The notes below the pieces were generated by a model. The model did not search any database. It was not told the DNA's origin and saw nothing but the letters and a program-made list of their open reading frames with translations. DNA of 64,000 bases from Bacillus gobiensis (lineage in GTDB: Bacteria > Bacillota > Bacilli > Bacillales > Bacillaceae), in NCBI RefSeq assembly GCF_001278705.1, contig NZ_CP012600.1, forward strand, positions 2,418,190 through 2,482,189, in the 5' to 3' direction. Both the position numbers and the translations under genes were made by a program. Each line of letters begins with the position of its first letter. The stretch's first letter is position 1. Below are positions 60,551 to 64,000 of the stretch, piece after piece.

Positions 60551-61468
60551 TTATTTTCTAACCATTCCCTTCAAAACAAACGCCACGTTTGCCGGCCTTT
60601 CAGCGAGCCGTCTCATAAAATAGCCGTACCAATCTTTGCCGTAGGGAACGTAAATTCTCATTTTATAGCCTTCTTCCACCAATTCCTTCTGCCTTTCCGT
60701 TCGAATGCCAAAAAGCATTTGGAATTCAAATTGGTCAAAAGGAATTTGATACTTTTCAACTAATTTTTTCGTATATTCGATTATGGCATCATCATGTGTA
60801 GCAACCGCTGAATAATTGCCATTTTGCAAATGCATTTTTATCATCTTTTTAAAATTCTCATCCACATCTTTTTTCTCAGGAAACGAAACTTTCGGAGACT
60901 CTTTATAAGCCCCTTTCACAAGTCTGAGATTTGGCTGGTATGAACTAAGATCGATCAAATCGTTTTCCGTTCGATACAAATACGCTTGAAGGACTGTTCC
61001 GACATTGTCATATTCCTTTGTTAAAATCTTGAAGATGTCCAGCGTTTTTTGGCAAAGGGAATAGTCTTCCATATCTATTGTGACAAATACATTATTTGTC
61101 GTAGCTTCATTTAAAATTCGTTTCATGTTTTTAAGAACAATCTCGTCTGATATTCCTAATCCCATAGATGTCAATTTTAACGAAAGCTGTGAATCCAAAT
61201 TGTTGGCACGGATCGCTTTAATTGCTTTGATACATTGGGCTGCCATATCATTTGCTTCTTTCTCGGTGTCAACAAACTCTCCTAAGTAGTCTAACGTGAC
61301 AGCCAATTGCTCGTTATTAAGTCCCTTTATTACACGTACAGCCCGATCTATTGTTTCTCCAGCAACAAACCTTCCTGCGCCAAAACGAAGACCGTATTTT
61401 TTGGCAAGCCTTGTCATCATCTTATTTTTTGATAAAAACAATAAAGAGTCACGCATGAATTGTTCCAT
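60551..61468 (-). CDS. fadM: Proline dehydrogenase (FadM/PutB family)
   Basis: FAD-dependent (beta/alpha)8 barrel enzyme of 305 residues that oxidises proline to pyrroline-5-carboxylate. Conserved parts are AYLYRTENDLID, LRLVKGAYKE, and VATHDD, and the ending VPYGKDWYGYFMRRLAERP. The start ATG is seven bases after GGGGG. It sits near fadN as in B. subtilis (yusM), but on a separate transcript, with no 1-pyrroline-5-carboxylate dehydrogenase adjacent. Confidence 0.93.
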   Translation of the reverse strand: MEQFMRDSLLFLSKNKMMTRLAKKYGLRFGAGRFVAGETIDRAVRVIKGLNNEQLAVTLDYLGEFVDTEKEANDMAAQCIKAIKAIRANNLDSQLSLKLTSMGLGISDEIVLKNMKRILNEATTNNVFVTIDMEDYSLCQKTLDIFKILTKEYDNVGTVLQAYLYRTENDLIDLSSYQPNLRLVKGAYKESPKVSFPEKKDVDENFKKMIKMHLQNGNYSAVATHDDAIIEYTKKLVEKYQIPFDQFEFQMLFGIRTERQKELVEEGYKMRIYVPYGKDWYGYFMRRLAERPANVAFVLKGMVRK

Positions 61469-61627
61469 CCGAAATCCCCCTGTTTATATAAAAACAAGTT
61501 GTAACGATCTAGATTTTTTTCTAATAGCTTACCATCTTCAGAAGATTTTGAATACAAACATTGATAAATACTTTTTCTCCCTTTTGGAACGATAAAGAAG
61601 ATCAGAAAAAAGAGGAGGACCACATCA

Positions 61628-61879
61628 TTGCAAAATCAGCAAACAAGTATGAACACACCGCCACCGGTCATTTCTACAAAGGATTTTCTATATTTGGAAG
61701 ACATGCTTCATTGGAATCTAATGGCAATGAAAAAAGCTCATGCATTTGCTGGACAATGCCAGGATCAAACGATCAAGAACGAGCTTGACCAAATCGGACA
61801 GATGCATCATAAGCATTATCAAGCGATTATGAAGCACCTGCAACCGAATCAAATGGGACAACAAACTACGTTGCAATAG
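61628..61879 (+). CDS. CotF-like small spore coat protein
   Basis: An 83-residue helical protein with the ferritin-like CotF family layout (KDFLYLEDMLHWNLMAMKKA and QIGQMHHKHYQAIMKHL), with several histidines. It is likely a spore coat or spore surface protein; no direct evidence. The TTG start is preceded by AGGAGG. It overlaps nothing and lies nine bases before the next coat gene, so the two are co-transcribed. Confidence 0.78.
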   Translation: MQNQQTSMNTPPPVISTKDFLYLEDMLHWNLMAMKKAHAFAGQCQDQTIKNELDQIGQMHHKHYQAIMKHLQPNQMGQQTTLQ

Positions 61880-61888
61880 GAGGACCAA

Positions 61889-62227
61889 ATGAACCAGCAA
61901 AATCAAACAACCGTTGGTAATCAGCCGACACCGGTACCTGAAACGAGCGCAATGAACGACCGAGACTATATGAACGAACTTTTGGCGACTGAAAAGTATA
62001 TCACGGATTCTTACTGTACAGCATTAAATGAGTTCAGCCATGATGCGCTCTATCAAGATATTCACAGCATCTTTAATGAGTCTAAGGATGCACAGAGAAG
62101 GTTATTTAATGTTATGTTTCAACACGGCTGGTATAAAGTCGAAGCTGAAAAAACCCAAAAGCTTCAGCAGGCATATACCCAATTTCAGAACACATTGGAG
62201 AACCAGTCTCCATATCAGCAGCATTAA
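61889..62227 (+). CDS. yusN: CotF-family spore coat protein YusN
   Basis: A 112-residue CotF-like coat protein with the typical helix pair (YMNELLATEKYITDSYCTAL and LFNVMFQHGWYKVEAE). The ATG follows AGGAGG. Second gene of a two-gene coat unit. The strong hairpin at 62234 ends the transcript. Confidence 0.85.
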   Translation: MNQQNQTTVGNQPTPVPETSAMNDRDYMNELLATEKYITDSYCTALNEFSHDALYQDIHSIFNESKDAQRRLFNVMFQHGWYKVEAEKTQKLQQAYTQFQNTLENQSPYQQH

Positions 62228-62233
62228 CAATGA

Positions 62234-62272
62234 ACAAAAGGCAAATAACAACATTGTTATCTGCCTTTTGTT
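62234..62272 (+). terminator. yusN terminator
   Basis: ACAAAAGGCAAATAACA / TGTTATCTGCCTTTTGT stem (one bulge-type mismatch). A short T-rich stretch follows. Confidence 0.7.
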
Positions 62273-62312
62273 CGTTCAGTTTTAAAAGAAAGCTGCACTG
62301 TTTTCAATAGAA

Positions 62313-62771
62313 TTACACATTAATTTCACGCATCGAACCTAATACGATGTTATATCCATCAGGGTCTTTAATACACGTGTTTTTAAACTCCCATTTGCCG
62401 TGTATACCTGTAAACGGTTCTGCTGCAATTTGTCCTCCATTTCCACGTACTTCTTCAAATAAAGAGTCCAAGTCATCCCAGCTAACGTGTATATATGTGT
62501 CCCAACCGTAATCAGGACCCTCCCAATCAGTCGGATAATCTGGTCGCTTTTTTGCTAAAGCGTTCGGTCGCACATCATTAGGAGAGTTCGCCTGTTGCAG
62601 AATAATTATCATATCGTCTCGTTCTGCGTGTCCCCAATCATCTACTCGGCATCCGAGGACATCACGGTAGTATTCCTGTGATTTTTTTAAGTCGGAGACT
62701 AAACGGACTTGAATTGATAGTCCGAATTTCCCCCTCTTTTTGGTATCCACCTTGTCTTTATTTTCGTTCAT
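62313..62771 (-). CDS. VOC/glyoxalase-family protein
   Basis: A 152-residue vicinal oxygen chelate superfamily protein with the repeated betaalphabetabetabeta modules (VRLVSDLKKSQEYYRDVLGC near the start; EEVRGNGGQIAAEPF and FKDPDG-type ending CIKDPDGYNIVLG). Function is unresolved; such proteins include bleomycin-resistance-like and dioxygenase enzymes. The start is the ATG at 62771, eight bases after GGAG; ATGs two and six codons upstream are closer to or before the site. Confidence 0.82.
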   Translation of the reverse strand: MNENKDKVDTKKRGKFGLSIQVRLVSDLKKSQEYYRDVLGCRVDDWGHAERDDMIIILQQANSPNDVRPNALAKKRPDYPTDWEGPDYGWDTYIHVSWDDLDSLFEEVRGNGGQIAAEPFTGIHGKWEFKNTCIKDPDGYNIVLGSMREINV

Positions 62772-63025
62772 ATTCATGTCTCCTTTCAATTACAGTATTG
62801 ATTGAAAAAGGCATTCATGATTATGTTCTACTAATTACTATCATGTTCCTTTTTGATTTTATTTTTTAAAATGGAATATGGAATCATATTCTTTTACTTA
62901 TATTATTATTCTCATATGTGATTCTCTTTTAGAAAAAGGCAAATAAAATAACAGGCAAATAAAAGGATTACTAGTGGTAAGATACGAATTCAATTAGGGG
63001 ATAAATTTAGAATGAGGTGAAAAAG

Positions 63026-63742
63026 ATGGGGGCAGCAAAAAAACTAATACCAATTGAAGCAGCTAAACGGTTTATTACTAAACACTTCCCTGACTGTCAA
63101 GGAGCTGTATTGGCTGGAAGTGTTGTTAGAGGTGAGGCAACAGATACGTCTGACCTTGACATTGTTGTTTTTGATAACAGCATAACATCATCCTACAGAG
63201 AGTCATTCATTGATTTTGGTTGGGCAATTGAGGTTTTTGTTCATAATTTAACTTCCTATAAACATTTTTTCAATTTGGATTATCAAGATGCAAAACCTTC
63301 GATGCAAAGAATGATAGTAGAGGGGATTATACTAAAAGATCAAGGAATCATAGATTCTATAAAAAAAGAAGCTAAAGAAATGCTAGATAATGGTCCTCAA
63401 AAGTGGACAAAAGAAACAATTAGGATAAAACGTTATTTTATAACTGATGTACTTGATGATTTTATAGGATGTAATAATCGAGCTGAAGAATTATTTATAG
63501 CAAACACATTAGCCGAGCTTATTCATGAGTTTGTTTTAAGAACAAATGGCCATTGGATAGGTTCTTCGAAATGGATGATTCGTGCTTTGAAGCATTATGA
63601 TATAAATTTCGCTGAAGAATTTGTTGAAGCCTTTGACGTTTTTTATAGAACAGGTGATAAAAGCAAAGTTATTCTAATAAGTGAAATGGTTTTAGAACCG
63701 CACGGCGGACGATTGTTTGAAGGATTTTCTTTAGGGAAATGA
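63026..63742 (+). CDS. Nucleotidyltransferase-domain protein
   Basis: A 238-residue protein of the polymerase beta-like nucleotidyltransferase superfamily. The signature GSVVRGEATDTSDLDIVV at residues 31-48 (Gly31-Ser32, Asp43, Asp45) is the metal and nucleotide site; a mostly helical C-terminal domain follows. Related enzymes modify aminoglycosides or other small molecules, but the substrate here is not known. I use the ATG at 63026, seven bases after AGGTG; a GTG three codons earlier has no site. It is not adjacent to a HEPN partner gene. Confidence 0.8.
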   Translation: MGAAKKLIPIEAAKRFITKHFPDCQGAVLAGSVVRGEATDTSDLDIVVFDNSITSSYRESFIDFGWAIEVFVHNLTSYKHFFNLDYQDAKPSMQRMIVEGIILKDQGIIDSIKKEAKEMLDNGPQKWTKETIRIKRYFITDVLDDFIGCNNRAEELFIANTLAELIHEFVLRTNGHWIGSSKWMIRALKHYDINFAEEFVEAFDVFYRTGDKSKVILISEMVLEPHGGRLFEGFSLGK

Positions 63743-64000
63743 AGGTTAGACACCAAGTTTCCAACAACCGAAACCAAGGTTGCAGCGTTCTCCCTTTTGC
63801 CAAACTTATCTAAAAAAGTGTATTTAGTCGAATGAGAAAGCCTTGCAAATGCTCCATCATTACATTTAGAGGCAGATGACAGTTTGAAACGGGGCACATT
63901 TCCTTTAGTCTAATTATTTATCAAAAATAGAGCCCCGTGATTGTTATTCCTTTCCATTCTTCCTATGCTCTTCATTCAACGTTTTGATATGGTAGATGAC
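63743..64000. other. Right-end intergenic stretch
   Basis: No supported gene. A frame on the minus strand from 63897 runs back under the nucleotidyltransferase and is not convincing. GTGCCCCG and CACGGGGC at about 63885 and 63935 could pair around a loop of about 35 bases. Confidence 0.3.

Noticed and set aside
61417..61623. A 68-codon minus-strand gene upstream of fadM
   Set aside because: It overlaps the fadM start region and the ribosome site region of the coat operon; no ribosome site of its own.
63643..63897. An 84-codon minus-strand gene at the right end
   Set aside because: It overlaps the nucleotidyltransferase gene, has no ribosome site and matches no family I recognise.

Overview
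The window looks like a chromosomal segment of an endospore-forming Bacillaceae close in gene order to Bacillus subtilis. Evidence is long stretches in the B. subtilis order (yuxL-thrB-thrC-hom-yutH-yutG-yutF-yutE-yutD-lipA-lytH-yunC-yunD-yunE-yunF, the puc purine genes, sufBUSDC, yurZ, metQ-metP-metN, yusD-yusE-yusF-gcvH-yusI, fadE-fadA-fadN, fadM, yusN), strong AGGAGG-type ribosome sites, frequent TTG/GTG starts, hairpin-plus-U terminators, and several spore genes (yutH, lytH, yuzL, CotF-like proteins, a germinant permease). From memory of the B. subtilis map, yutC, yunB and yusG are absent here and other sequence stands in their places.

Layout: 0-16 kb holds a YuxL peptidase, the homoserine-to-threonine operon, the yut/yun housekeeping and spore genes, and then a striking 52-bp-period tandem repeat. 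From 16 to 29.6 kb lies a purine (urate/allantoin) degradation island: pucHGF leftward, pucR-uraD-pucM rightward, and the xanthine dehydrogenase operon pucABCDE leftward. Uricase and the PucJ/PucK permeases are missing, and two membrane-protein genes sit between pucM and pucE. At 29.9-32.6 kb is an 894-residue protein that joins TPR-like helices to what looks like a nucleotide-binding-dead dynamin-like G domain.

From 32.7 to 42.3 kb is an accessory, decayed region: IS4-type and Tn554-type transposon remnants, an acetyltransferase pseudogene broken by an 11-bp duplication, fragments of unknown genes, and between them a cluster of cold-adaptation genes (des desaturase, two nearly identical cold-shock genes in inverted orientation, a broken ydjO-like gene and a CshA-type DEAD-box helicase).

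From 42.3 kb on the backbone resumes: the sufCDSUB iron-sulfur cluster operon, methionine ABC importer metNPQ under an S-box (SAM-I) riboswitch, the gcvH/yus genes, and the fadNAE beta-oxidation operon with a perfect FadR-type palindrome directly upstream of fadN. The end carries a lone GerAB-type permease, fadM (proline dehydrogenase), two CotF-like coat genes, a VOC-family protein and a nucleotidyltransferase. No rRNA, tRNA or CRISPR array was seen.
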